Notes under the pieces: model-generated
What the model saw: the letters and a program-made list of their open reading frames with translations, nothing else
Databases searched by the model: none
Told to the model about the DNA's origin: nothing
Shown: positions 27,278-39,542 of the stretch, piece after piece
Position numbering within the stretch: position 1 is the first letter of the stretch
Layout of the letters: every line of letters starts with the position of its first letter
Program-made: the position numbers and the translations under genes
Assembly (NCBI GenBank): GCA_016801845.1
Contig: CM028906.1
Span: 4,016,501-4,080,500 of the forward strand
Length of the DNA stretch: 64,000 bases
Source of the DNA: Polydactylus sextarius
Taxonomy: Eukaryota > Chordata > Actinopteri > Polynemidae
Direction: 5' to 3'

Positions 27278-30068
27278 TTTTTGTTTTTGGATCCAAAAAT
27301 AAAAAAACATCCTCCTCAGTCTCATATTGTAGATCCACACCATGAGAAAATGAAGCTGTATTCAGAACAAAGGGAGGAACCAGCCAGTGTTAGAGTGTTG
27401 CTGCTTAGTGAGTGTTCTTAGTTAAATGCCATGTGAGATTAGAATGACTCAGGTCTCATCCAGGAATCAGAAATCAAAATTCAAAGCTGAGCTTCTACAC
27501 ATATGAATGTTTGATGTGCAGCTGCTTTGATGATGCACTGTTTGGGGAGATGATATATGATGAGCCCTGCACTACAATTAGTTATCAAATTTTATTATGT
27601 GCACAGGGAGCATACAAGAGCAGATCCTCTAAATAAAACAAAAGTATTGCTCTGCTGCTCTACTTCATTCAGTATCCATATTGAATAAATCAGATTACCC
27701 TGACTGAAATGATTGAAATAAAATGTATATTTTCAGTCGGCGTGTTTTGGCTGCCAGCCAGTCACTGGGTCTGCCTCGGCTCATAGACTTCAACCAATCA
27801 CACACACCTCAAAATGTAGGACAGTATGTTTCAATGGGGGAGGTATGGGTAGCAATGTAGCAGGTCTGAGAGCAGAGCCGCTCATAGAGGATGTCTGGAC
27901 ACTTTCAACATATATGACCAGCACCATGCCACATCAGGTCACTTATTTGTATCAGCTGTTATGTAACATGTGGTGGTTCCCTCAAGTGAAAAATAACAGT
28001 GATTTCACAAATTTCTAAATTTCGGTTTGTGGGTTTTTGTGTACCAGTGATTAATAGAGAGGCTTCATTTTGCTGTGACAAAGTTTGTGTATTGAAAAAT
28101 GTTTTGCTCGTGCTCACTTCATACCGCTACAGTTCCCTACAGTGCTGGAGCATTTTAGCCTCTTTAAGCTTGTTGTTTTGGTATTCATATTTTTTGGTAA
28201 ATATCAGAAAACATCATTGCTAATATCATTCTGTATCTTTAATAACATGTCTGTTTCATGTGTAAAGTTTATTGAGCTGCAGCCAATTGAACAAGTTTCT
28301 CATAAACTCAGCATTGCTACATTTAATTCAACTGACGCTAAAGCAATTACTAACAAAAATAGTGTCTCTGTTATGATATCAGAAAACTAAATTCACCCAG
28401 AATCTTGATCTTCTCTTTAAATAAATAATAAACCTGACAGCATGTTTGAGTTGTAGACGTACCTCCGTACACATTAACATGCCTGTCCTTGGGATGGCTT
28501 GAAATTTAATAGTTTTGTCATCACTCTCACAAGGTCGATGACTCAGTGATACATTTCCTGAATATTTTAAATGGTTTGCAGGAGGTGTTAAACCACACCA
28601 GAGCTTATGAAATACTGTGTCATTGTATTTGGTTTAGTTTGTATCTATTGGAAATGCAGGTCCCAGCCCTGCAGGGTTTGAACCACTGGGAGCGACAAGT
28701 GAGAGATGCTGCTGTTATTCTCCAGGCCCAAGAAGACAGCTCCCATGATTTATTCTGAGTAAATAATGGACCGATGCTCTGGCAATTCAGATAGCTCAGC
28801 ACATTTAGACATTCAGATATGTGCATTTATAAGTTAACACTCCACAGTGTGTGGCTCTGTTGCCTCTTTCTATTCCCCACAAGTGTCTCAAAAGATAGAC
28901 TTAAATTAATTTTATTCGTATCACTTAACATTTAAATTTTAAATAAATGACTTAATGATCTCAAATAAAATATGGTAAAGAGTGACTTGGAGTTTTGAAG
29001 TTATCTCTTTGTTTATTTAACCTCACAGTTGTTTATGAGGAGGTGCCCCAGGAAACATTTTTTTTCTTTTTTAAATCTACTTGCATGAGACAGAGATTGG
29101 AGTCATGGTGCATGCTGGCAGGAGGAATAACAAGATGACATGAATAAAAAAAAAAAAAAAATACATTTAAAAAAAATGATGTCACCGCTTTACTGTCAGT
29201 GTCAAGGATATGTAAAGATGGACAGATGGATAGAAATATTCAAACAGAAGGATAGAGATCTTCAGTCGGTCTGTAATTATGGCTAAAATGATAATAAAAA
29301 AAAAAAAAAAAAAAAAAATTGCTGAAGCCAGATGCTGCACCATCAGTGTTTGATAGCGTCGAACCCTCACCTCCTCCCTCCTCCACAGGTCTGTGGTCCC
29401 GGCACAGACAGACCGCTGTGTTTGAGAACAGTTTGCCAATGGTGCATTTCAGTTCTCTTCAGAGGGAGAACATGAAAATGGATGGACTACCACTTTGTTT
29501 GGTGTGATAGTTTTCATGTCAGCCTCCAGGGGGCGATTCAATAAGACTCTGCTTGTCTTTTGCTGCGTATTCTTTTCTGCTTTCCAACTCCAGGTGGCCG
29601 ACAAACTAGAAACAGCCACAGAGATGAAAAAGTAAAATATTTAGTTTTCCAGCAAAATTAATTGAATTTTAGCTCACTTTGGGAAATGCCTCATTTCCAT
29701 TTAAAGGAACTACTGTCTCCTCATTTCCATGTGTGGAAGGATGGAAGCAGGGAAGGCCATAGAGACGGGTTCAAGATAAGTCAAGGTGATTTTATTTACA
29801 CTCTAATTAATCACATACATACAAGGCTCCATACCCACAGCGTAACTGATAGTTCAGAGAGAGGAAGTCTCTGAACGGCTGCTAAATCTCACGTGGAGGC
29901 TTTTGGTGTTCATGTTCGCATCATGAGCAGCTTTCAGGATGGCTGTTTATCAAGCTATCTGGGAGACTCTGTGTTCCATGTGCCCACTGATGGGAAGCAG
30001 CAGAGTGAATGTCAGGCAGAGCTGGGCACTGTGCACATTTGGGGGCGGCAAAAAAGACAAAAAAAAAG

Positions 30069-30073
<5 letters not shown>

Positions 30074-30146
<73 letters not shown>
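30074..30146. repeat. (TG)36 microsatellite
   Basis: Uninterrupted TG repeat of 73 nt, about 340 bp upstream of luzp2 exon b. It creates spurious valine-cysteine and histidine-threonine open frames on both strands. Confidence 0.98.
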
Positions 30147-30147
<1 letters not shown>

Positions 30148-30482
30148 TGCGCACGTGCTGTGTACTGGTAACAGGCTGTAACCTGCATGTGTGGAGATGG
30201 TTGTTGGTTAATGTGTGTAGTGGGAGTAAGAATTCAGGTTTAGACAGTGGGCAAGAAGCCAGTGCATGACTGCATCATTGTGTGGACTATGCAGTTCAAT
30301 GAAGGGGAGATTTGATATTTTTCCCTCCTCTCAGTAGGGGCCTCCCTTTAAGCCAGAGCTTTGCCCAGGGAACACTCACAAAGGAGTCCTCTGCTGCAGC
30401 TGGCAGAATCCTGCTACGTGATCTAAAACCAATTTCGCTATTTGAATAAGCTAACACTTATTTCCTTATCTTTCCCTTGCAG

Positions 30483-30545
30483 TCCAAAAAAATCCAGGCT
30501 CAACTGAAAGAACTGCGGTACGGGAAAAAGGATTTAATTTTTAAG
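30483..30545 (+). CDS. luzp2: luzp2 coding exon b (first half of leucine zipper), phase 0-0
   Basis: This 63-nt exon encodes 21 residues starting SKKIQAQLKELRYGKKDL and ending in FK, nearly identical to remembered vertebrate LUZP2. The acceptor is TTTCCCTTGCAG after a pyrimidine-rich run, and the donor is AAG|GTAAGC. Leu11 and Leu18 of the exon are the first two of five leucines at exact seven-residue spacing; the other three are in exon c. The zipper is thus split by an intron. The family role is coiled-coil pairing; the partner is unknown. Confidence 0.95.
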
Positions 30546-32289
30546 GTAAGCACAAACTGAAGGGATGGAGGTGGGTTGAAAGGGGGGGTGGATTCATAGT
30601 AGCTCCAGACCAGGGGTAAACAGGTACTTCAGAATACCTTGAAAGGATGATCCCATCACATGAGCCACTCCAATTAATTCTGTCTGCAATTACAAAGTCC
30701 CCTCCAGCGAGGCAGCAGCCTGCAAAGTCAATTGGCGTTGCTCAGTCCACATGCCGCTGAGTCCTGTCCTCTGCCCCCCTCATACTGCAAGGACTAAATG
30801 TTCTTAGGTCTGAGTGCTCACGTAATATTTATTGGCATTCACTGATAAATGTTCTGACCTTTCAAGCCTTGTTTGCGGTGTTAAAATGTCAGTCGACATT
30901 TCTGCCTCTGTAATGCTGGTTCTTAAATGTATGTTTTGATCCCTCAGACCATCATTTCTAAAGCACTGTCAGACATAAATGAATAAAAAAAGGACTCAGT
31001 TAACACTACCTGCACCCCCACCCACACTGAATTTTATGCTTCTAGCCCAGTAGCTGATTATATTGTCCGTACATGTCCTGCTCCTTGTTCTATTTCTAGC
31101 CTGTGAATGATGGATGCATTGACTTGTTTGCTTAGGTGTCACTGCTCGTAAATCGCTGTGTCCAAATTGCGTCAGTCACTCACCCAAAAAAAAAAATAAA
31201 TAAATAAATAAGAGCTCAATGTCACCAAACATTTTCATGAGGACCTTTACAATGTTATTTTTTTTTTTTTTTTTTGAGATTTGCAGTCACAGAAGGATGA
31301 AGCTAATTTAATCGCAGGCTTTATCTTGTAGATACACTCACTTCTGAGAGATGACAGTCTGGTTTTTTCTCTGATGTTAAGGTGAGAGGGAAATGCATCA
31401 TGTCACTGTGTATCCTCCCTCCCCTCACATCCCAACCCTTCTAGCTGTTCCTGAAAACTCATCTGTATTCCCCATATGCTGTGATCAAAAGCCCAGCAGG
31501 GGGACGAGGGAGCACAAAGTAGAGAACAGTCAGTCAAGTTACGGAAATGTCATCAGCCCTCTCAGGGTGGGGAATGTCAGTCAAGGCACCTTGACCAGGA
31601 GGCAGTTGAATTGGTTGTGATATCAAAGGGCTTTTTGCAGCAGAATGTCACGGTGCTCAAAAACACAACAGGCTCAGATGATGGGAGATCAAGAAACCAC
31701 TCAACTTAATTATTTCATTAAGAACCTTTTTTCTGACGTGTGGTCATGAAAAAAGGCTTAAAAACACTATTCTGATAACAGTTGCACAAATATCTTTGAT
31801 GCTTCTGAAATCCTGTATTGGGTCTGAGTTCAGATATCATGTTATTTACTCTCTGCTAACCAGCCTGTTTGTGGGTGTTTAAAAGTTCAGACCCAGTTCT
31901 CCACCTGAGCAGAACAAGAGCTACTATCACCACCTGTAGGACAACTTGGAGCTGGAATCCATCCGTGGGATGAGACACCTGTCTGCAGGCAGAGAAACAT
32001 GAGGCGGGACAAGCTGGGGCTGACTGTTCACCAGCCACTGAACTTTCAAATTAAAATAAATCCATATAGCATGAATGAATAACAAATAGTCAGACACCAT
32101 ATGAACTGAGCAACAAGTGTAACTGGTTGTGACAGTTTTCAAACATGCAAAAAAAAAAAAAAAAAAAAAGAAAAAATGACAAGCAGTAGAAAGATACCAA
32201 ACATAACTTCTGGTAAAGACTGTCAGAATAAAAGCAGAGATAAAAAATGTATATCGGGCATCCAGTTGAAGTGACAGGCTTTGTATCCA

Positions 32290-32425
32290 CAGAAGCCATG
32301 TACACAACTAGTCATGTGATCACATGAGCTTTGCTGATTCTGAGATTGTGATGTGAATTTACAAGCAGATGGCCCCCTACTGGAAAGTCCAACCAGCTAA
32401 ATCGCAACACATGCAGTTTGCAGCC
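32290..32425 (+). repeat. Dispersed repeat, copy 1 (related to 55905-56085)
   Basis: Two regions share ordered blocks: a TACACAACT block, then GCCCCCTACTGGAA (here) against GCCCCCCACTGGAA (55.99 kb), then CAACACATGCA against CAACATGCACA, then CAGCCA(A/C)A. This suggests two diverged copies of an unnamed interspersed element in the same orientation. Confidence 0.45.
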
Positions 32426-32820
32426 AAACAACAATGATTGCAATCTTATCACTTCCATTCAGTTACTAGTTACAGCTTTTTAATATTTTCAACACAGTGG
32501 TATCAGATCATCGGTTCATCTCATCCAATGCACAAATGAGGACATGTTGCACCAACAATATTTTTGGTTAATATTCCTCCAACAACAGCAAGAATGCAAA
32601 CACACCTGACTCTGAATCCAAACCGTGCAATTCCAGCACTGAACTGTAAACAGAGGCTGATTCGTCTTTACTTGCTCTGCTGTAATATTAAAAACTTTTA
32701 GAGGAACTGACAGTGCTCTCCCCAGAGACAGTATTTTTGGCAGCGGAGATGCTTTCAAGCCGTCGCATCATTTTCTCTCTTTTCTCTGTCAGTCCACGTT
32801 TTATATTTACCACCAGAACT

Positions 32821-32824
<4 letters not shown>

Positions 32825-32852
<28 letters not shown>
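32825..32852. repeat. (CA)14 microsatellite
   Basis: Uninterrupted CA repeat of 28 nt in intron b-c. Confidence 0.97.
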
Positions 32853-32855
<3 letters not shown>

Positions 32856-33336
32856 CTCTGTAATAGACTGAGCCCAGAAAATTTGGAGCTTTAGACTTGC
32901 AAACACTAACCCTGAAAGTCAGCATTTCTGGGTCAGTGGCCATGTGCTGGCAATCCTCAGAGGACCGTCCACTGATGATGCTGTGTTTATCAGATGGATG
33001 AATGGATAGATACAGAGTACTTTTATTATTCCTACAGGGAAACTGCAGTAATGGCTCTCTGATGTAATGCTGCGTACAAACAGTCTTCAGATCCTTCAAA
33101 AGACAAACAGGCTGCAGTTTTTTACTTGTGAGCCAGTCCAGCCTGGAGCCACGGCTATTCAGTCCTCAACGCTTTTATAAACTCTGCACTCAGTGTTGTT
33201 GTGCAAAGCTTCTTCTCCATCGAGGGAGGAGGTGGTGCGGTATTTTGTATAAATCGATTCTAAAGGATTCGTCTAGATAATTGTATCATTATATCATGAT
33301 AACTCCACTGTCTGTAAGTTTATGGCAGATATCACT

Positions 33337-33720
33337 GACTTTATATAAAGATGGATGACGTCTCCACGTTTTCCTACTGTGCAAACAACGCAACAGAACA
33401 TGTCCTGGCGCGAACGCTGCCTTCTTGAACCGCTGACGTAACCTGGAGTCAATGTTGTGGGAGATTAGCTGCAGTGTCGAAGTGTCGACCAATGACAAGT
33501 CAGTCTCATATGTCAAATAAAACCAGACATCGAAAAAATTGAAACACATTATATGAGCCTGATACAACCCGCCTAAATTAACAATGTGAAGAAATATTTT
33601 ATGTCCCATCTGTGAACATGAATGGGGATGGATTATTATCTATACTACATCCAGCCACAAGGGGGGCATTCAAAATATTTTGGCATCATTTTTTGTAGAT
33701 GTCCATCTTTATATAAATTC
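33337..33720. mobile_element. MITE-like element, TTATATAAAGATGGA ends (copy 2)
   Basis: The left end GACTTTATATAAAGATGGAT and the inverse of the right end, GAATTTATATAAAGATGGAC, share the 15-bp core TTATATAAAGATGGA plus flanking matches. The inner sequence after the left end (GACGTCTCCACGTTTTCC) resembles a short teleost inverted-repeat family recalled from memory. It is about 385 bp and non-coding; the open frame across it on the minus strand is a chance one. Confidence 0.55.
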
Positions 33721-34275
33721 ATTGATAAATATATAATAAAGATACAGTATGTTGCCAATCCACTGAAATCAGGCTGTTGAAATCTTTTTTTAAAACATTT
33801 TTTTTTCTTTGTCTACTATCTTTTATGGTGAAAATAATTCCACTGCCCACCCATGAACACTTTTACCTTTAATTTGCCATTTTCTATGAACAGTCTTTGC
33901 TCCAGCCTTTGTGTCCACGATTAAAGAACTGTTTCTCAAACTTTATTACCTCTGGATTCCCTCTCGACTGCAGCCCGACAGCTACAAATGACATTGTCCC
34001 AAACTCCCTGTAAATGAAAAAAAAAAAAGAAGAAAAAGCTCTGAGTTTGTTTAAAAAGCCTCAGTGGACAGTGTTGACCTGTCCTTGACTCTCACTGTGT
34101 GATGCAACTGTTTCAGCTGGAGGAAGTGACAAGACATGTCCATCATTAAAATTATCACTCTCCTGGCAGGAATCAAAACCAAAATTAGATGAATTTAGTG
34201 AATATGCCAAGTGACCCAGGCCACCACCTCTCCCAAACTGTGTCTCCGAAGCACTGTTAGCCAATAAACCAAACT

Positions 34276-34392
34276 AAAAACTGTCAATCTAAAGTTCAGA
34301 TTGTAGTTCAGAACTTCAGATTGACAGTTTTTGACATTACAAAACACTGGTTTACAACACTGGTTTTATACACTATGTGTATAAAACCAGTG
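34276..34392. repeat. Cluster of two strong inverted repeats
   Basis: Inverted repeat 1 has arms 34276-34297 and 34311-34332 (AAAAACTGTCAATCTAAAGT type, 21 of 22 paired, 13-nt loop). Inverted repeat 2 has arms 34358-34373 and 34377-34392 (CACTGGTTTTATACAC, 16 of 16 paired, 3-nt loop). It is followed by a partial third arm (TGGTTTTATACGCATAGTG). Confidence 0.9.
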
Positions 34393-35118
34393 GTTTTATA
34401 CGCATAGTGTATGTATTTACCCAGATTGTTGTTGTTTTTTGTTGAATTGAGTTAACCGACCTTGGGCGTCTCAGAACATAAACCTGTGCAGTTTATCATT
34501 TTGGAACAGGAAGTAAAAAGACACCCAATAAAAGTTCATGGCTCACAGTCCATCACCAAGGCCAGTTTTACACAGACCACATGCAAATGATCCAATATGA
34601 GTTTTGTTTTCCTCTTGATGATGAATTTATCAATAATGAAAGATTCCTTAGAGGGAGCTCTGTTGATCTGCATATGGACTTATATTGGCTCGTTTACTGT
34701 GATGCTAATAAAGGGGTTTGATGGTTTCTGGGTGGGTCTGCTCATCAAACTGCTCACATTAAACATTTCTTCAGTCTGGCTTTGAATGATCTTCTGCGTT
34801 GCTGGTTATTTCCACCATCACTTCTGCACTTAGCAGCATAAAAAAATCAAAATAGGACTTAATGTTTATTGCACATGTACATAAGGTGCAGTGTGAATCA
34901 ATGCAAACATGCCATAATACAGTTTAGTTTTTTTTTTTTTTTTATGTCAGGACATAAAGTGATGATCGGCAAAATAATACAGAAGCGCCTTGGTCCTTGG
35001 TGCTATAGATTTGTGCTATTGATAGAGCCGGTGAGATGAGGCACGGGGACGGAGAAATGCTTTGTTTGCACAGTACAAAGACGCTGCAGCTGATTCAAAA
35101 GTCATGTCTTTTCTGCAG

Positions 35119-35193
35119 GGGCAGCAGCTAATGGACCTGGAGCACAAGTTAACTGTAGCTAAGGAAGAGCTGGAGAAGACTGCACTGGACAAG
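35119..35193 (+). CDS. luzp2: luzp2 coding exon c (second half of leucine zipper), phase 0-0
   Basis: This 75-nt exon encodes 25 residues starting GQQLMDLEHKLTVAKEEL and ending TALDK, against remembered AQQLTDLEQKLAVAKNELEK in mammals. Leu4, Leu11 and Leu18 continue the heptad series of exon b, giving L-x6-L-x6-L-x6-L-x6-L across the junction. The acceptor is TCTTTTCTGCAG before GGG and the donor is AAG|GTGAAT. The first residue is Gly where mammals have Ala. Identification is firm. Confidence 0.95.
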
Positions 35194-35830
35194 GTGAATA
35201 ACAGGGGAATGGTTTTACTTTATACTTTAATAATGTCCCTTTATTTGCTGTCTTGCTTATCTGACCCATTTAAACTCTGCTTTGCCAAACACTGAAGAGA
35301 GAAATGGCATCTAAATTATTAAATGAGTAAATCATGTCGCATGACATTAGTCTGTTTTAGAGAGCAGAGATTTGAAGATGGAGGGGGGAAAAGTTTTTCA
35401 GCCTCAGTAATGATTACTTAGCTCCAGCAGCAGCTTTTAATGTATGAGGCATAATGCTGTTTATATATGTGGTTATTGACACACTGTCACTGGGGGCAAG
35501 GTAGACGAGTTAAAAATTCATGGATTGGGGATCGGGACGACTGATTAAGAAAACAGGCAGTCCAGCTGAGTATTGACATCAGTGAATGTTGTAAAAATAA
35601 TTGAACCAATCATTCTGTCTAATATTATTATTATTGATTAAAGGTAAATGATGTTTAGACCATTTGCTTTTTTTTTTTTTTTTTTTATTCCTGCTGGTGA
35701 GTTGTGATTCATGTGTTGGTTAATGATGCCTCTGAGCCGTTGTAAAGTCACTTTAGAAGTTTGGCCTCCTGTGGCTTTAAATGCTTTAGTAAATTTCTTA
35801 TGTGGATGAAAAAAGGGATTCAGACATCTC

Positions 35831-35862
<32 letters not shown>

Positions 35863-35882
35863 GTGCGTGCGTGTGTGGACAG
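35194..35882 (+). other. luzp2 intron c-d (689 bp) with TG-repeat acceptor
   Basis: A short intron containing a poly(T) run near 35669-35686 and a TG-rich repeat that runs to within a few bases of its 3' splice site. No other gene is present. Confidence 0.9.
35831..35877 (+). repeat. (GT)n tract forming the 3' splice-site region of exon d
   Basis: A GT repeat with a few GC interruptions ends at GTGTGTGGACAG, directly before exon d. It occupies the place where a polypyrimidine tract is expected. UG-rich RNA upstream of acceptors is known to bind TDP-43 and CELF-type proteins in vertebrates; binding here is inferred. Confidence 0.9.
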
Positions 35883-36053
35883 GAGTCCCAGCTGAAGGCG
35901 CTGAAGGACACCGTTCACATCTGCTTCTCAGCCGTCCTGCATAACCAGCCCAGCAGCAGCAACCACAGATTCCCCACCTCTCCCACCCACTTGTTCAGAT
36001 ACTCGTCGCTTCTCAACAGCTCCAGAGTCACCTTTCAGCAGCCACATGCCAAG
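35883..36053 (+). CDS. luzp2: luzp2 coding exon d (end of coiled coil and Ser/Pro-rich linker)
   Basis: This 171-nt exon encodes 57 residues. It starts ESQLKALKDTVHICFSAV, matching remembered mammalian ESQMKAMKETVQLCLTSV. It then moves into a Ser/Pro/Asn-rich linker (HNQPSSSNHRFPTSPTHLF) where mammals have a proline-rich segment after DQPPPP. An NSS sequon lies near residue 45, glycosylatable if the protein is secreted as predicted for the family. Splicing is unusual: the acceptor follows a TG repeat and not a pyrimidine tract, and the donor AAG|GTACTT is weak. As both ends are phase 0, skipping would remove 57 residues without a frameshift. Confidence 0.9.
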
Positions 36054-36935
36054 GTACTTCAGCATTTAGCGCAGATCTATTTGATTTAATGTTTATCCAA
36101 ATGATGGCCCCAGGTGCTGTAAAAGTCCAGGCTTTTTTGTTTTTTATATGTAATGAATCAGGCGATGCACTCACCTTGTTGTATCTACTGCAGACGAGGT
36201 CCTGCTGTCCTTGAACAAACGATATGTCTTCATAGATTTTCATAGATTTTCTTTAAACAGTTTGAAGAGTACGTTTTCATCCTGAAGTGACGCTTGTAAA
36301 TACCTTGAAAATGCTTTAACACTTGACAGCTCTCATTCCCTAACATCAGTGAGGTGAAACACATACACATCTCTAACACAATCATTTAACTCTATAAAGT
36401 AAATGAAGTAATATTTTTCTAATCAAAAGATAATTTGCTGGATTTCTAAGACATGTAAACAACAAAAACTCAGCTTTTTTAGTTGTTTCAATATGTCAAT
36501 GGAAAAATGAACATTAATAAATATTGCAGAAATATAAATATAATTCATTTAGATGAAGTAATAAAACTAGAGTTGCAGAAATTGAGAAATTCTGTGCAGA
36601 TACTGATTTTTAAAATGAAAGCCCATCATCACACGCTGTCAGAATGAGCATATATTCTGTTGCACAAATTCACATAAACAATCTTTAATAATTTGATTTG
36701 ATTTTTGACTCAACCCAGCAGCTGACAATTTTCCTCTGTCTTTGAAAACAAGCCACACATGTGAATGACATCTTTTATTCTTCTACATCATACTGCAGCT
36801 GTGTGCACTTTGTAAGTCATCTATAACTTACAAAACTACAAAACATATGAGTCATGTTGTAGTGGACCTGTCGCTACTGTCACATGTAAGTTTGAGTGTT
36901 TTTTCTTTGTATGAGACAAACAAACAGGCTGCAGT

Positions 36936-36941
<6 letters not shown>

Positions 36942-36974
<33 letters not shown>
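36942..36974. repeat. (TA)n microsatellite
   Basis: TA dinucleotide repeat, about 33 nt with one phase slip near its end. Confidence 0.95.
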
Positions 36975-39503
36975 ATTTGCTAATACTCACCTTAAACAAC
37001 CAATGTTGTTTTTGTTCAAGAAAAGCCAGCTGTCCTTCCATAACTACAACCAGCAGCTGAATTAAGGTCTTGATAAAATACTAAGCCCTCTATAAAATAT
37101 AAAAGTTCTATCATATAACTCTGGGTGTCAACAAACAGCCACAATAAACACACATCTTCACCTTCACCAGTGTGACTTCTCAGCTTTTCTTGTCTTTGCC
37201 TTGACTTTGGATGTTCTCACACTAACCGAAAAATTCACTTCGTGTTTGGTGTGAATATTCTGCAGACAGACCTTTACACTTTACTTTGCCTCTTTTCTTT
37301 GAGTTTGATGTGAGATCCATGTAGGATTATTACACTGCCCTCTTCAGTCCAGGAAGAATCAGATCTTACAACATCCACGTTACCTTCAGTAGCTACAGGA
37401 CAGTTTTGACATTATCTTTGTCCTGGTGTATCAGTTCTCCTGACACTCTCATCGGTGTATTTGTATAGATATGGATATGAAATCTGCCCTGATAGTTCCG
37501 TTTGGACTTCTGCAGTTTCATCCTAAGATATCAACTTGTGTTATCTCACATCTACATTATCTGGCAATGTACAACTGTACAACAAACTACATTTTATCCT
37601 TCACTGCTACAAACAACACTTATCTGAGTAATAATGTCATGTGTCCCTGAATCACAGCTGATTACAGTGTAAGGACATTTAGGCAGCTTCATTCTCTGTG
37701 GCCTTGAATCAACAATGCAAACTGATTGCAGAATACATTTCCTCTCGCCCTGTGATATTATGAGATATTGTGTGACCAACGTGCCTTTTTCACAGCAAGC
37801 ACATTGTGACTTGTTACAGCAAGAGAAGCTCAGGTGTAATTAAGACCATTAGTGACAGCTCTGTTCCACTGAAGTGCATCAGCGGGGCATGTCAGAGGCA
37901 GCATGCAAAACACAGTTGCCCTTGGAGAAGAAAGAAAGAAAGAGCAGCTCTTTATTAATGTTATTAATCAGACGTGTGGTTTAGCTGCTGTGACACATCA
38001 GAGTGTCTGCAGCGCTGACTTATCTCTGGTCAGCCTGGTTGTCACTGACCTCCAGTAGAAACGCTGCAGTTACACTGTCTCAGGATGAAAATGAGATAAG
38101 TTTGTTTGTGAATTGAGGACAGGACGCGAGTTGGATTTGGGATTTGCTTCTGTAATGGCAAAGTATAATCCCCCCCGACTTTCCAGATAAGATAAAGCGT
38201 TGCTGATGTTCTCGCCTCTGTCTGCGTAAACACTCTTCAAATTGAAATTCATTTCACAGTATAACTTGCGGCTCAGTGACATCATGGTATATAACTCAGT
38301 GCCAAAGTGTTCACCTCGCCGCACATCAGAGCGCACATAATGCACTGTCTGCGATATGAATTTAAGTGTTGGCCAATTATTACCTCCTTTTCAAGTGGTT
38401 ATTTGTCAGTCTGATGCCCCAAGTATCTCTCTCTGGAAAGAGATAGGCCAGAAAATAATTACTACCAAATATAACAGTTGGGCAAACACAAAATCCAGGT
38501 TGGGGCTGTTCCCAATAAAAGATTCTCTACAATCATGCAGCAGTCATTTAGTCATTTATGTCATCATTAATATTCTGAAGTGGAACTTGATCACTTCAGG
38601 GTGTGTTGGACCTAAATTTGTTCTCTATGAAATTATTAATTCAATGTGACAAAGTCTTTGTTTGCAGCCTCTGAAAGTCAAGGTCACAGTCGACTCAATG
38701 AAGGGCTCAGGATTTAATCCCTTTTAGGAAAGGAGGAGGAAAAAGGAAGAGGATTGATTGTAAAAACAGGATTATACTTTCAGTGTAGATATTGTTCCTC
38801 GTTGTGTTGTGACATTTTAGAACAAATGTCAAATGTCAAGGTTTTACTGTGTCGATATCGTTTCTCTTTATTCAGAAAAAAAAGAGGCAACGGTGTCTGA
38901 ATCAAAACAACGTTTCTACAAGCAGAATACACAACCACTGTTGTTTTCTTGAAAATATTCTTCATAGCACCTGCGGTGATTTTCCCCTCTGCCGCGCCGT
39001 CGTGTCAACCTCAATCAGAGACGGTGTTAGTTCTGATTTCTGAAAAGCAGTTGCTGCAGTCACTTTGAAATCATGGAGTTGGCCACAGCGCTGCTGCGCC
39101 TTATCTTGCCATGATCCCAGTGAGCAACTCTGTCTTTAAGAGGCTTTTGTCTCAGCGAAGCCATCACAATTTACCCCGCGTCTCTTTTTGTTTGTGCCCG
39201 AGACATCTGACGTGCCACTTACTGTATGTTTGTTTGTTTTCAAATTCTTATTTATTTCTCATCATGCTTCAGCACCAGTGTCACCGCCGTCCCTCAGCTA
39301 TGACACTGTACATAACAATAGTCTGTATTTGTCACTGTCCATCTACTGTTTAACTCTCGATGGTGTTTGTGGCAAAAAATAAAATAAAATAGGACGATCC
39401 CAATACGGCAAGTGTTTACACTGCAAGCCAAATAAATGCAAAATAAAAAAAATAAGTATCTCTCAAAAGAAAAAGACAAGTAAAAGGAAACTCTGGATTT
39501 TTT

Positions 39504-39542
39504 TATGCTAATGAAGTTATTGCCTCCAACTTCATTAGCATA
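39504..39542. repeat. Perfect 15-bp inverted repeat, 9-nt loop
   Basis: TATGCTAATGAAGTT (39504-39518) is exactly inverted at 39528-39542 (AACTTCATTAGCATA), with loop ATTGCCTCC. Each arm contains a TAATGA/TCATTA core, which resembles homeodomain sites; function unknown. Confidence 0.9.

Larger units (their letters stand above)
20067..30482 (+). other. luzp2 intron a-b (10.4 kb)
   Basis: No gene or RNA is seen. It contains a teleost LINE/SINE-like tail (20831-20880), a short inverted-repeat element (24731-25020), a 5' Tc1-like fragment (27.03-27.28 kb), poly(A) runs near 29.14 and 29.30 kb and a 73-nt TG repeat (30074-30146). The remaining sequence is AT-rich, without convincing coding signal. 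Confidence 0.85.
30546..35118 (+). other. luzp2 intron b-c (4.6 kb)
   Basis: No exon is supported. It holds an AAAT repeat near 31195-31211, poly(T)/poly(A) runs, a (CA)14 repeat (32825-32852), a dispersed repeat (32290-32425), a MITE-like element (33337-33720) and a cluster of palindromes (34276-34392). Confidence 0.85.

Noticed and set aside
29893..30269. Overlapping frames with long Val-Cys or His-Thr runs
   Set aside because: They are translations of the TG microsatellite at 30074-30146.
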